DNA from: Rhodospirillaceae bacterium
Lineage (GTDB): Bacteria; Pseudomonadota; Alphaproteobacteria; Rhodospirillales; 2-02-FULL-58-16
DNA: 18,506 bases
Direction of reading: 5' to 3'
NCBI GenBank assembly: GCA_013349695.1
Contig: DUZD01000021.1
Span: 1 to 18,506 of the forward strand
Positions within the stretch are counted from its first letter, which is position 1. The number at the start of each line of letters is the position of its first letter. Shown here piece after piece: positions 6,495 to 14,737 of this stretch. The notes below the pieces were generated by a model that was not told the origin of the DNA, searched no databases, and worked only from the letters and a program-made list of their open reading frames with translations. A program made the translations under genes and the position numbers.

Positions 6495-8930
6495 TCAATG
6501 GGTGGTGAGGCCGCCGACATCCTCGTCATCCGGGGTGGTGTTGGCCACCCGGCTGGCTTCCAATTCGGCTTTCTCGTCCCATTCGATGGGAGTGAGCTTC
6601 GTAGTCATGGCGTTTTCCAGCACTTCGTCGACGGTGGCGATCGAGATCAGCGTCAATCCCCGTTTGACGTTGTCGGGAATCTCGGCCAGATCCTTTTCGT
6701 TTTCCTTGGGTATCAACACCGTTGTAATCCCGCCTCGCAAAGCCGCCAGCAGTTTTTCCTTGAGGCCGCCGATCGGAAACACCCGTCCGCGAAGGGTGAT
6801 TTCGCCGGTCATGGCGACATCCTTGCGGACGGCGATTCCGGTGAGTACGGAAACAATGGACGTCACCATGGCGATCCCCGCCGAGGGGCCGTCCTTGGGC
6901 GTTGCTCCTTCCGGCACATGGACGTGGATATCCTTTCGGGTAAAGAGCGTCGGGGCAATGCCGAACTCGACGGCCCGCGACTGGACATAGGACTTAGCCG
7001 CCTGAATCGACTCCTGCATGACCTCGCCCAACTTGCCGGTAATTATCATCCTGCCCTTGCCGGGCACCATCACCGCCTCGATGGACAGCAGCTCGCCGCC
7101 AACTTCGGTCCAGGCAAGCCCCGTGGTGACGCCCACCAGGTCTTCCAATTCGATCTCGCCGAAACGGTAGCGGCGGACTCCTGAGTATTTTCCGAGATTG
7201 CGCCGGGTAATGGCGATCGCCGACCGAATCCCCATCAGGATTTCCTTGATCGCCTTGCGGGTCAGGTTGGCGATTTCGCGCTCCAAATTGCGGACGCCCG
7301 CTTCGCGCGTGTAAAAGCGGATGATGTCCCTGATGGCGGCGTCGGAAATGGACCACTCGCCTTTTTTCAAGCCGTGCCCCTTGATCTGCTTGATGAGCAA
7401 GTGGCGCTTGGCGATCTCCACTTTCTCGTCCTCGGTGTAGCCGGAGATGCGGATGATCTCCATGCGGTCCAGCAAGGGCGGGGGAATGTTCATGGTATTG
7501 GCGGTGGTGATGAACAAAACGTCCGACAGATCGTAATCCACTTCCAGGTAGTGATCGTTGAAGTTGTGGTTCTGTTCAGGGTCGAGGACCTCTAACAAGG
7601 CGGAAGCGGGATCGCCGCGCCAGTCCTGGCCCATTTTGTCCACTTCGTCGAGGAGAAACAGCGGATTGGAGGCCTTGGCTTTCTTCATGCTCTGGATAAT
7701 CTTGCCGGGCATGGAGCCGATGTAAGTGCGCCGGTGGCCGCGGATTTCGGATTCGTCGCGCACCCCGCCTAAAGACATGCGCACGAATTTGCGTCCCGTC
7801 GCCCGGGCGATGGATTTCCCCAATGATGTCTTGCCGACGCCCGGCGGCCCGACCAGGCACAGGATTGGCCCCCTGATCTTGTTGGTGCGGTGCTGCACGG
7901 CAAGATATTCGAGGATCCTCTCTTTGACTTTTTTCAGGCTGTAGTGATCGGCGTCGAGGATTTGCTGGGCCAGCCGGATATCCTTCTTGATTCTTGTCGG
8001 CTTTTTCCACGGAATACTCAACATCCAGTCGAGGTAGTTTCTGACCACCGTGGCCTCGGCGGACATGGGGCTCATGTTGCGGAGTTTTTTCAGCTCGGAA
8101 ACCGCTTTTTCGCGGGCTTCCTTGGAGAGCTTGGTCTTCTTGATCTTTTCTTCGAGTTCCGCCACTTCATCGCGGCCGTCCTCGGTTTCACCCAGCTCTT
8201 TCTGAATCGCTTTCAACTGTTCGTTCAGATAGTACTCTCTCTGGGTCTTTTCCATCTGCCGCTTGACCCGGTGGCGAATCTTCTTCTCCACCTGCAAGAC
8301 GCCGATTTCGGATTCCATGAACGCGAAAACCTTCTCGAGGCGCTCGGCGACCGTTTCCATTTCCAGCAAGACTTGCTTTTCCGATATTTTCAGCGCCAAG
8401 TGGGCGGCCACGGTGTCGGCGAGCTTGCTCGAATCCTCGATCTGGTTGATGGAAACCAAGGCCTCCGGGGGGATCTTTTTGTTGAGCTTGATATACTGCT
8501 CGAACTGCGACACCACCGTACGGGAAAGCGCCTCCAATTCCTGGGCATCGCTCTCGTTTTCGCCGGTCAACACCGCCTCGGCCTGGAAAAACGATTCGTT
8601 ATCGGCATAGCGGATGATTCGGGCGCGCTGTCCACCTTCGACCAAAACCTTGACCGTCCCGTCGGGCAGCTTGAGAAGCTGCAAGACGGTGGAAACGGTG
8701 CCAACGGAATAGATATCGTCCGTTGTCGGGTCGTCCTGGGCGGCATTTTTTTGGGCGACAAGCAAGATCTGCTTGTCATCCTTCATGACATCTTCCAGGG
8801 CATGTACCGATTTTTCGCGGCCGACAAACAAAGGTACGATCATATGCGGAAAAACAACGATGTCCCGTAAAGGCAAGACGGGATACAAATCGCCGCGAGC
8901 CGTGAGAATCAACGTGTCGTTTTCTGACAT
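6495..8930 (-). CDS. lon: ATP-dependent protease Lon
   Basis: Lon is a hexameric cytoplasmic AAA+ serine protease that degrades misfolded proteins and selected regulators. The 811-residue protein has the full family layout: an N-terminal substrate-recognition domain (about 1-200), a coiled helical region (about 200-310), an AAA+ module with Walker A GPPGVGKT (361-368) and Walker B LFLLDEVD (424-431), and a C-terminal protease domain. The catalytic dyad is Ser683 in PKDGPSAG and Lys726 in GGLKEK, the same spacing as E. coli Ser679/Lys722. An AAAGGG sequence lies 6 bases before the ATG. It is the last gene of the tig-clpP-clpX-lon block; 139 bp separate it from clpX, enough for its own promoter, though I found no clear heat-shock sigma-32 consensus. 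Confidence 0.98.
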   Translation of the reverse strand: MSENDTLILTARGDLYPVLPLRDIVVFPHMIVPLFVGREKSVHALEDVMKDDKQILLVAQKNAAQDDPTTDDIYSVGTVSTVLQLLKLPDGTVKVLVEGGQRARIIRYADNESFFQAEAVLTGENESDAQELEALSRTVVSQFEQYIKLNKKIPPEALVSINQIEDSSKLADTVAAHLALKISEKQVLLEMETVAERLEKVFAFMESEIGVLQVEKKIRHRVKRQMEKTQREYYLNEQLKAIQKELGETEDGRDEVAELEEKIKKTKLSKEAREKAVSELKKLRNMSPMSAEATVVRNYLDWMLSIPWKKPTRIKKDIRLAQQILDADHYSLKKVKERILEYLAVQHRTNKIRGPILCLVGPPGVGKTSLGKSIARATGRKFVRMSLGGVRDESEIRGHRRTYIGSMPGKIIQSMKKAKASNPLFLLDEVDKMGQDWRGDPASALLEVLDPEQNHNFNDHYLEVDYDLSDVLFITTANTMNIPPPLLDRMEIIRISGYTEDEKVEIAKRHLLIKQIKGHGLKKGEWSISDAAIRDIIRFYTREAGVRNLEREIANLTRKAIKEILMGIRSAIAITRRNLGKYSGVRRYRFGEIELEDLVGVTTGLAWTEVGGELLSIEAVMVPGKGRMIITGKLGEVMQESIQAAKSYVQSRAVEFGIAPTLFTRKDIHVHVPEGATPKDGPSAGIAMVTSIVSVLTGIAVRKDVAMTGEITLRGRVFPIGGLKEKLLAALRGGITTVLIPKENEKDLAEIPDNVKRGLTLISIATVDEVLENAMTTKLTPIEWDEKAELEASRVANTTPDDEDVGGLTTH

Positions 8931-9032
8931 GGCAACCCTTTGATGTTATTTATTTCAGATTCCGGAAATCAGGATCGACATCCGGACTAGGTATCGCATT
9001 CGCCAACTGAATACGGCCCCCACGAACTTTTG

Positions 9033-9045
9033 CTTCGATTCGAAG
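9033..9045. promoter_or_regulatory. 13-bp palindrome in the clpX-lon gap
   Basis: CTTCGA, one central T, then TCGAAG form a perfect short dyad about 100 bp upstream of the lon start. It might bind a regulator of lon, or be a small hairpin downstream of clpX. There is no T run after it. Evidence is only the symmetry. Confidence 0.25.
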
Positions 9046-9069
9046 GGACATATCGATTGCGCGCTGCTT

Positions 9070-10335
9070 TTACGCGCTGCTTTCCACTTCCTGGCGACGT
9101 TTGGAGTAGATGTATAGTGGCTTGGCGTTATCCTCGGCGACCTCGCGATTGATGACCACTTCCTCGACATTTTCCAAGCCGGGAAGTTCATACATGGTAT
9201 CCAAAAGGATGCTTTCCAAGATCGAGCGCAGGCCGCGGGCGCCGGTCTTTCTGTCGACGGCTCTTTTGGCAATGGCTTCGAGGGCGCTCTCGGCAAAGGA
9301 GAGATTGACGGTTTCCATCTCGAATAACCGCTGATACTGCTTGACGAGAGCATTCTTCGGCTTGGTCAGAATTTCCACCAGCGTCCCTTCGTCCAGGTCG
9401 TCCAAAGTGGCAAGGACCGGCAGCCGGCCGACGAATTCGGGGATCAAGCCAAACTTGAGCAAGTCCTCGGGTTCGACTTCGCGGAGGATTTCACCCGTAT
9501 GGCGTTCGTCGGGAGCGCGCACATCGGCGCCGAATCCGATGGTCGTCCCCTTGCCCCGCGCCGAGATGATCTTGTCGAGACCGGAAAAGGCGCCGCCGCA
9601 AATGAACAGGATGTTGGTGGTGTCGACCTGCAGAAACTCCTGCTGCGGATGTTTGCGGCCGCCTTGGGGCGGCACGCTGGCCACCGTGCCCTCCATGATT
9701 TTCAACAGCGCCTGTTGGACGCCTTCGCCCGACACGTCGCGGGTGATCGACGGATTGTCGGATTTGCGGGAAATCTTGTCTACTTCGTCGATGTAGACGA
9801 TGCCCCGCTGGGTCCGTTCGACGTTGTAGTCGGCGGCCTGCAGCAGCTTGAGAATAATGTTCTCGACATCCTCGCCGACATAGCCGGCCTCGGTCAAAGT
9901 GGTGGCGTCGGCCATGGTGAAGGGAACGTCCAGAATCCGCGCCAGAGTTTGCGCCATCAAGGTTTTTCCGCATCCCGTCGGACCGATAAGCAGAATGTTG
10001 GATTTGGCCAATTCCACGTCATCGTTTTTGGCGCTGTGGTTCAAGCGTTTGTAGTGATTATGCACGGCCACCGACAACACCCGCTTGGCATGGTTCTGCC
10101 CGATCACGTAGTCATCGAGGACCTGGCAGATCTCGGACGGGGTGGGAACGCCGTCACCGGATTTGACAAGGCTGCTCTTGTGCTCCTCGCAGATGATGTC
10201 CATGCACAATTCGACGCATTCGTCGCAAATGAACACGGTCGGACCGGCGATCAATTTGCGCACCTCGTGCTGGCTTTTGCCGCAGAAGGAACAGTAAAGT
10301 GTGTTTTTCGGATCGCTGCCGGCGGACTTGCTCAT
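9070..10335 (-). CDS. clpX: ClpX, ATP-binding unfoldase of ClpXP
   Basis: ClpX is a hexameric AAA+ unfoldase that recognises tagged substrates and feeds them into ClpP. The 421-residue protein has the usual parts: an N-terminal zinc-binding domain with Cys15, Cys18, Cys37 and Cys40; Walker A GPTGCGKT (118-125); pore loop GYVG (151-154); Walker B IVYIDEVDK (179-187); RKH loop (227-229); and the IGF loop (266-268) that docks on ClpP. The length fits the family. It lies 209 bp downstream of clpP and 139 bp upstream of lon, all on the minus strand. The stop codon sits inside an 11-bp direct repeat (CGCGCTGCTTT at 9060-9070 and 9073-9083, plus-strand reading), a small duplication that has not damaged the protein. 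Confidence 0.98.
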   Translation of the reverse strand: MSKSAGSDPKNTLYCSFCGKSQHEVRKLIAGPTVFICDECVELCMDIICEEHKSSLVKSGDGVPTPSEICQVLDDYVIGQNHAKRVLSVAVHNHYKRLNHSAKNDDVELAKSNILLIGPTGCGKTLMAQTLARILDVPFTMADATTLTEAGYVGEDVENIILKLLQAADYNVERTQRGIVYIDEVDKISRKSDNPSITRDVSGEGVQQALLKIMEGTVASVPPQGGRKHPQQEFLQVDTTNILFICGGAFSGLDKIISARGKGTTIGFGADVRAPDERHTGEILREVEPEDLLKFGLIPEFVGRLPVLATLDDLDEGTLVEILTKPKNALVKQYQRLFEMETVNLSFAESALEAIAKRAVDRKTGARGLRSILESILLDTMYELPGLENVEEVVINREVAEDNAKPLYIYSKRRQEVESSA

Positions 10336-10468
10336 GGATTCACCGTTTGAAGGGCCGGGTTGGCCTTTCTCATGTTAGCCGTTGGCGCGGGTGGCGTAAA
10401 ACCTTCAATCCTCTATGTGTACCGAGTCGCAATGGATGGAATTCATTTTGGCCAAGGTTTGACTCGCG

Positions 10469-10504
10469 ATCATAGCATATATGCGCCCAGGAGATTAGTT
10501 CCAT
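10469..10504 (-). promoter_or_regulatory. Possible extended -10 promoter for clpX
   Basis: On the minus strand TGCTATGAT reads as an extended -10 (TG-N-TATGAT, 5 of 6 to consensus; hexamer at 10469-10474). No good -35 lies 17 bases upstream, which extended -10 promoters tolerate. The palindrome GCATATATGC (10475-10484) overlaps it and could be an operator. It lies about 130 bp before the clpX start, in a 209-bp gap that otherwise seems long for a simple operon. Confidence 0.3.
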
Positions 10505-10544
10505 CATATTTTTAATCATCAAGCTTCCGATATGGATTAGCCGG

Positions 10545-11225
10545 TCAATCCTTTTGATTTTCTTTACGCCCGCCCCCGTCGTCATCGTCTTCCCCTTCCC
10601 CGTTGCCGTCCGGAGGCGTGCGCTTGGCGACAACCTCATCGATAAGGCCGAACTTCTTGGCTTCGTCCGGGGTCATGAAGAGGTCGCGCTCGACGGCGGA
10701 TTCGATCTCCTCCAAGGATTGGCCGGTGTGTTCGACATAGATCTTGTTGAGCCGGTCCTTGAGCGCCAGAATCTCCTTTGCCTGGATTTCGATGTCGGTG
10801 GCCTGTCCGGAGATGCCGCCGGAGGGCTGGTGAATCATGATCCGGGAATTGGGCAGGGCGTAACGCTTGCCCTTGGCGCCGGCGGCCAGCAAGAACGACC
10901 CCATGGACGCCGCCTGGCCGATACAGACGGTCGAAACGTCGGGCCGGATGTAGCGCATGGTATCGTAAATGGCGAGACCCGAGGTGACGATGCCGCCCGG
11001 TGAGTTGATATAGAAGGAGATATCCTTGTTGGGGTTGTCCGATTCCAAAAAAAGGAACTGGGCACAGACCAGACTTGCCAGTTCATCGCTTACGCCGCCG
11101 GTGAGAAAGATAATCCGTTCCTTCAACAGGCGCGAGTAGATATCGAAGGCACGCTCTCCCCTATTGGTCGTCTCAACGACCATGGGGACAAGGCTGTTGG
11201 TGATGGTCTTGGCCGCGTCCCTCAT
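10545..11225 (-). CDS. clpP: ClpP, proteolytic subunit
   Basis: ClpP forms the double-ring serine protease chamber that works with ClpX or ClpA. The 226-residue protein shows Ser107 in GQAASMGS, His132 in MIHQPSGG and Asp181 in ERDLF; the spacings (25 and 74) equal those of the E. coli triad. The N-terminus LVPMVVE followed by RGERAFDIYSRLLKERIIFL is typical, and the residues before it (1-13) may be a short propeptide. The C-terminus carries an unusually acidic and glycine-rich tail (about 206-226, with four consecutive Asp). The first ATG is preferred: a GGGAG sequence lies about 13 bases upstream, whereas the inner ATG has none. It follows tig by 74 bp, with a nested inverted repeat in that gap. 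Confidence 0.97.
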   Translation of the reverse strand: MRDAAKTITNSLVPMVVETTNRGERAFDIYSRLLKERIIFLTGGVSDELASLVCAQFLFLESDNPNKDISFYINSPGGIVTSGLAIYDTMRYIRPDVSTVCIGQAASMGSFLLAAGAKGKRYALPNSRIMIHQPSGGISGQATDIEIQAKEILALKDRLNKIYVEHTGQSLEEIESAVERDLFMTPDEAKKFGLIDEVVAKRTPPDGNGEGEDDDDGGGRKENQKD

Positions 11226-11246
11226 TATCCGAGCTTCTCCCTTTCC

Positions 11247-11299
11247 CGCCGATTCCTTGGGCTTTCCGGCCCTATTGCCGGAGTTTCACCGAATCGGCG
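11247..11299 (-). promoter_or_regulatory. Nested inverted repeat between tig and clpP
   Basis: GAATCGGCG (11291-11299) and CGCCGATTC (11247-11255) are perfect 9-bp arms. Between them TCCGGC (11265-11270) and GCCGGA (11277-11282) form a second perfect 6-bp stem. The structure starts right at the tig stop codon and ends about 20 bases before clpP. No T run follows, so a standard intrinsic terminator is unlikely. An RNA processing or stability element that sets the tig/clpP ratio is a reasonable reading. Confidence 0.5.
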
Positions 11300-12733
11300 T
11301 CATTCTTTCCCGGCCGCCGTCGGCTTGGAAGCCGCTTTTTTGGCCGCCGGTTTTTTCCTCTTCCCTTGGTCGGCTTTGGGTTTGGCTTTGGTTTTAACCG
11401 CCGGCGCGTGGGAATTTTTCGGTTCCGACATGAGTTCCTCGATCGAAACCTTTTTTTCGTCGATCGAGGCGTTTTCTAGAATGAAATCCACAACCTTGTT
11501 TTCGAGCAACGGCGCCCTGATCTTCTCAAGAGCTTCGGGTTTGGTCTTGTAGAGCTCGATGATTTCACGCTCCCGCCCCGGTTGGTTCCTTGCTTCCATC
11601 ATTATGGCCTTTTTGACCTCTTGCTCGCTGACTTGAAGGTTGTTGCGGCGGCTCACCTCGGCCAGCAAAAACCCGAGCCGGACGCGGCGCTCGGCGATGG
11701 ATCGGAACTCGTTGTTCAGTTCGTCTTCACTTTTATCCTTAACTTCCTCGTCTTCGGGGTTTTTTTTGCGGACATCTTCGTATTGCTTCCAGATGGAGGC
11801 AAGCTCCCGTTCGGTCAAGCCCTCGGGAATTTCAAAGTCATAGCCATCGGCGAGGGTATCCAGCAAGGTCCGTTTAAGCCGTTGACGCGAGACCTCCTGG
11901 AAGCGTTTGTCCAGCTCCTCTTGAAGGCCTTGTTTCAGCTCCCGCAGGTTTTGCTTGCCCATTTTCCTGGCCAGTTCATCGTCGATGGGGGCCGGTTTCG
12001 ACTGTTGCAGTTCCTTTATGGTGACGTTGAACATGGCCTCATTGCCGGTCAATACGGAAGCCTCGTGTTCGGCGGAGGGGGTAACCTTCACAACCACGTG
12101 ATCCCCCACCTTGGCGCCCACCAGCTGGTCCTCGAAACCGGAAATGAAGCTGTCTGAACCGAGTTCGAGGACAAAATTCTCGGCCTTGCCGCCGGTAAAT
12201 TCCTTGCCGTCGATCTTGCCGGTGAAATCAATGACCACAATGTCGCCGTTTTTGGCACGGCGTTTGGTGGTGACCTTCTCGGAGATTTTGTGGGTTTCGG
12301 CCAGGCGTTCAAGGGTATGGTCGATCCAGGTCTGGTCGACAACAGCCGTCATGCGCCGCAGTTTGATTTTGCTGAGATCGCCGGGATCGACCACCGGCAT
12401 CAGTTCAACGGCCATGTTGTATTCCAGATCGGCGCCGTCTTCGAATAAGATGATCTCGATCCTTGGCGGGATGGCCGGCTGCAAATCCCGTTCGGATATG
12501 ACCTTGGACGAGGTCTCGTCGATCGTCTTCTGCAAGACCTCGCCCCTGACCGTAGTGCCGTATTTTTTATCCAGAACGGAGATCGGCGCCTTGCCAAGCC
12601 GAAAGCCGGGCACCTCGACGGTTCGCGCCAGTTCCTTCAAGCGATTGGTGATGTGCGTTTCGATTTCACTGGCCGCGACGGCGATCTTGAACTGCCGTTT
12701 CAAACCTTCGGATTTTGTTTCCGTGACTTGCAT
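11300..12733 (-). CDS. tig: Trigger factor
   Basis: Trigger factor is the ribosome-bound chaperone and prolyl isomerase that meets nascent chains at the exit tunnel. The 477-residue protein begins with the ribosome-docking domain, including the signature VPGFRLGKAP. It continues with an FKBP-like isomerase domain (about 155-245) and ends with a long helical chaperone domain. The C-terminus has an extra Lys/Ala/Pro-rich tail of about 40 residues, which makes it longer than E. coli Tig (432) and may aid RNA or ribosome contact. The ATG at 12733 fits the family start, but the Shine-Dalgarno is poor. A tRNA-Leu gene ends 83 bp upstream in the same direction, so tig may share its transcript. tig leads the clpP-clpX-lon block. 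Confidence 0.97.
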   Translation of the reverse strand: MQVTETKSEGLKRQFKIAVAASEIETHITNRLKELARTVEVPGFRLGKAPISVLDKKYGTTVRGEVLQKTIDETSSKVISERDLQPAIPPRIEIILFEDGADLEYNMAVELMPVVDPGDLSKIKLRRMTAVVDQTWIDHTLERLAETHKISEKVTTKRRAKNGDIVVIDFTGKIDGKEFTGGKAENFVLELGSDSFISGFEDQLVGAKVGDHVVVKVTPSAEHEASVLTGNEAMFNVTIKELQQSKPAPIDDELARKMGKQNLRELKQGLQEELDKRFQEVSRQRLKRTLLDTLADGYDFEIPEGLTERELASIWKQYEDVRKKNPEDEEVKDKSEDELNNEFRSIAERRVRLGFLLAEVSRRNNLQVSEQEVKKAIMMEARNQPGREREIIELYKTKPEALEKIRAPLLENKVVDFILENASIDEKKVSIEELMSEPKNSHAPAVKTKAKPKADQGKRKKPAAKKAASKPTAAGKE

Positions 12734-12816
12734 GTATTGTTCAATCTGTCATGTTTCCAAGGCCGGCTGTTTTGGCGGCCGTGACGGCCCGTGGTTTCAA
12801 TGGCGGACAGGCGCCC

Positions 12817-12903
12817 TGGTGCGGGCGGAGGGACTTGAACCCCCAAGGCGTTTCCGCCACCAGGACCTAAACCTGGCGTGTCTACCAATTCCACCACGCC
12901 CGC
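12817..12903 (-). tRNA. tRNA-Leu (anticodon UAG)
   Basis: The minus strand folds as a class II (long variable arm) tRNA. The acceptor stem GCGGGCG (12897-12903) pairs with CGCCCGC, followed by A and an encoded CCA (12817-12819). The anticodon arm is CCAGG-TTTAGGT-CCTGG, giving anticodon UAG, which reads CUA/CUG leucine codons. The T arm contains GGTTCAAGTCC. The D arm with TGGTAGACA and the variable arm GGCGGAAACGCC are typical of tRNA-Leu. It lies just upstream of tig, an arrangement frequent in alphaproteobacteria. Confidence 0.96.
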
Positions 12904-12933
12904 CACTTTTGCCGAAACGCCGGACGGGGCGCG

Positions 12934-12963
12934 AATCTAAAAACCATTAGCCGTCCTTGTCAA
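12934..12963 (-). promoter_or_regulatory. Sigma-70-type promoter of tRNA-Leu
   Basis: On the minus strand a perfect TTGACA (12958-12963) is followed after 18 bp by TAGATT (12934-12939). The predicted start is near 12927, about 24 bases before the mature tRNA 5' end. Transcription could continue into tig, since no terminator is visible between the tRNA and tig. The rest of 12904-13160 holds only a doubtful 25-codon frame. Confidence 0.65.
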
Positions 12964-13160
12964 TCGCTTCGCTCGTCCGCCAACAACGGCGCTGATTCGC
13001 GTTTGCGTCATCATATACGATTCATCGCCCCCCTTTTGAAAGACTATTCGCGCCGGGCGATGCGAAGGTTGCGCCAGGTTCCGTCCAGGAAACCGGGCTT
13101 ACCGCCGTCGGTCATTTTCATTTCTCGATCCAAACTCCGGCGGAGGGATGGATCGCTCCG

Positions 13161-14621
13161 TCACGGATTTAACAGTTCGGCGATGATCCGAGGCAAGGCC
13201 TTCGGCAGGTCTTCCGCGATCAGGCCGGGACCGACGGCCGCCGCCGCCTTTCCGTGCAGCCAGACGGCGGCGCAGGCGGCGTCGAAAACATTCATCCCCT
13301 GGGCCATCAGGCCGGCGGCGATTCCGGCCAGCACGTCGCCCGTTCCCGCCGTCGCCAAATCGGGCGGAGCGGTGGCGTCGATCACGGCGCGTTCGTCGGC
13401 GGCGGCGATGACCGTGTCGGCCCCTTTCAGCAGGATCACCGCGCCGCTTTGCCTGGCGGCGGCGCGCGCGCGCGCCAGTTTGCCGCCGCCGCCGGCGAAC
13501 AGGCGCCGGAATTCCCCTTCGTGGGGCGTCAGCAGGCAGGGCGAGTGGATGGCGTCGAACAGGTGTCGCGGCGCGTCTTGAAAGACGGTGAGCGCGTCGG
13601 CGTCGAGCAGGCAAGTTTTTTCCGCTTGCAGGGCGGCCAAGACGCGGCGGCGGGTCTGCTCGCCGGTTCCGGCGCCGGGACCCGCCAGGACGGCGTTGCG
13701 GCGTGGATCGGACAAAAAGTCCTCGAACCCGGCGTCATCGGCGATCGGCTTGACCAGGGTGCCGGGATCGCCGGCCGCGTAAATCGCAAAGGCTTCGGAA
13801 GGGGCGGCAATGGTCACAAGCCCGGCCCCGGCCCGTCTTGCCGCGCCAGCCGCCAAACGCGCCGCGCCGGTCATTTCGGCCCCGCCCATGACCACCAAGT
13901 GACCGCGGCTGTATTTGTTGCCTTCGGCCTTGGGCCGGGGATAGCGGCGCCGCCACCAAGAGGGATCGTTGACGAAGGTTTTCGGGGCGATGCCTTCGAG
14001 AACGGATTCGGGGATGCCGATGTCGGCGATGTTGACATCGCCGCAAAGGATCCGCCCCGGCAGCAAAAAGTGACCCGGCTTGGCGCGGAAAAAGGTGATG
14101 GTGAGCGTTGCCCGCGGCGCCGTTCCCAAGACCTCGCCCGTATCCCCGTCGACGCCGCTGGGAATGTCGATGGCGACGCAGTCCATTTTCCGGGCGTTGA
14201 CGGCGTCGATGACGGTTTTGGCGGCGCCTTCCAAGGGACGCGTCAGGCCGGCGCCGAACAGGGCGTCGACGGCCAACCGGCGGCCATCGAGAACATCCGC
14301 CTTGAGTTCCGCCACCGTCCCTTGCCAACGCTTGGCGTTGACGGCGGCGTCGCCGGTGAGTTTTTCAGGCGAACCCAACAACGCCAGGCGCACCGGCCAG
14401 CCGGCTTCCCGCAACAACCGCGCCACCACGAAGCCGTCGCCACCGTTGCTGCCGGGGCCGCAAAGGACGGCCACCGGCTGCTTGTCCCAGCGTTGGCGGA
14501 TGCCGTTGGCAACGGCGCGTCCCGCCGCCTCCATCAACTCCACGCCGGGGACGCCGCCGGCCGTGGCGCGGGCGTCGGCCTGGTATGTTTCCTCCACCGA
14601 GAGCAAGACGCAGTCGTTCAT
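13161..14621 (-). CDS. nnr: Bifunctional NAD(P)H-hydrate epimerase / dehydratase
   Basis: This enzyme repairs damaged NADH and NADPH. The N-terminal YjeF_N domain interconverts R and S hydrates, and the C-terminal domain removes water from the S hydrate using ADP or ATP. From the ATG at 14621 it has 486 residues. In the first domain CGPGSNGGDGFVVA (54-67), DALFGAGLTRPLEG and AIDIPSGVDGDTG are visible. In the second, GHLVVMGGAEMTGAARLAA, LLDADAL, LLTPHEGEF, LLKGADTV and the catalytic GTGD (426-429) are visible. The frame extends to a TTG at 14681, but the 14621 start aligns with the family N-terminus; neither has a good Shine-Dalgarno. Both domains look intact. The cytochrome c gene upstream on the same strand ends 116 bp away; no functional link is evident. 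Confidence 0.94.
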   Translation of the reverse strand: MNDCVLLSVEETYQADARATAGGVPGVELMEAAGRAVANGIRQRWDKQPVAVLCGPGSNGGDGFVVARLLREAGWPVRLALLGSPEKLTGDAAVNAKRWQGTVAELKADVLDGRRLAVDALFGAGLTRPLEGAAKTVIDAVNARKMDCVAIDIPSGVDGDTGEVLGTAPRATLTITFFRAKPGHFLLPGRILCGDVNIADIGIPESVLEGIAPKTFVNDPSWWRRRYPRPKAEGNKYSRGHLVVMGGAEMTGAARLAAGAARRAGAGLVTIAAPSEAFAIYAAGDPGTLVKPIADDAGFEDFLSDPRRNAVLAGPGAGTGEQTRRRVLAALQAEKTCLLDADALTVFQDAPRHLFDAIHSPCLLTPHEGEFRRLFAGGGGKLARARAAARQSGAVILLKGADTVIAAADERAVIDATAPPDLATAGTGDVLAGIAAGLMAQGMNVFDAACAAVWLHGKAAAAVGPGLIAEDLPKALPRIIAELLNP

Positions 14622-14737
14622 GGGCAAACAAGAATTCCGCGATGCCACGAAACCATCATAGCAGGTTTCGCCGGCCGCCAAGGGGCTCCCAACAGGATCG
14701 GGAGCTACGCCGTGGACTGTTCCCGATTCCCCGCGTT

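Noticed and set aside
7890..8870. Long plus-strand frame opposite lon
   Set aside because: Antisense shadow of an intact lon; its composition mirrors the Lon sequence and has no motif.
8931..9069. Heat-shock (sigma-32) promoter for lon
   Set aside because: I looked for CTTG... and CCCCAT-like boxes with suitable spacing and found none convincing.
13044..13121. 25-residue minus-strand micro-ORF between the NAD(P)H-hydrate repair gene and tRNA-Leu
   Set aside because: ATG-ATG start and basic C-terminus are suggestive, but there is no clear ribosome site and nothing to compare it with.
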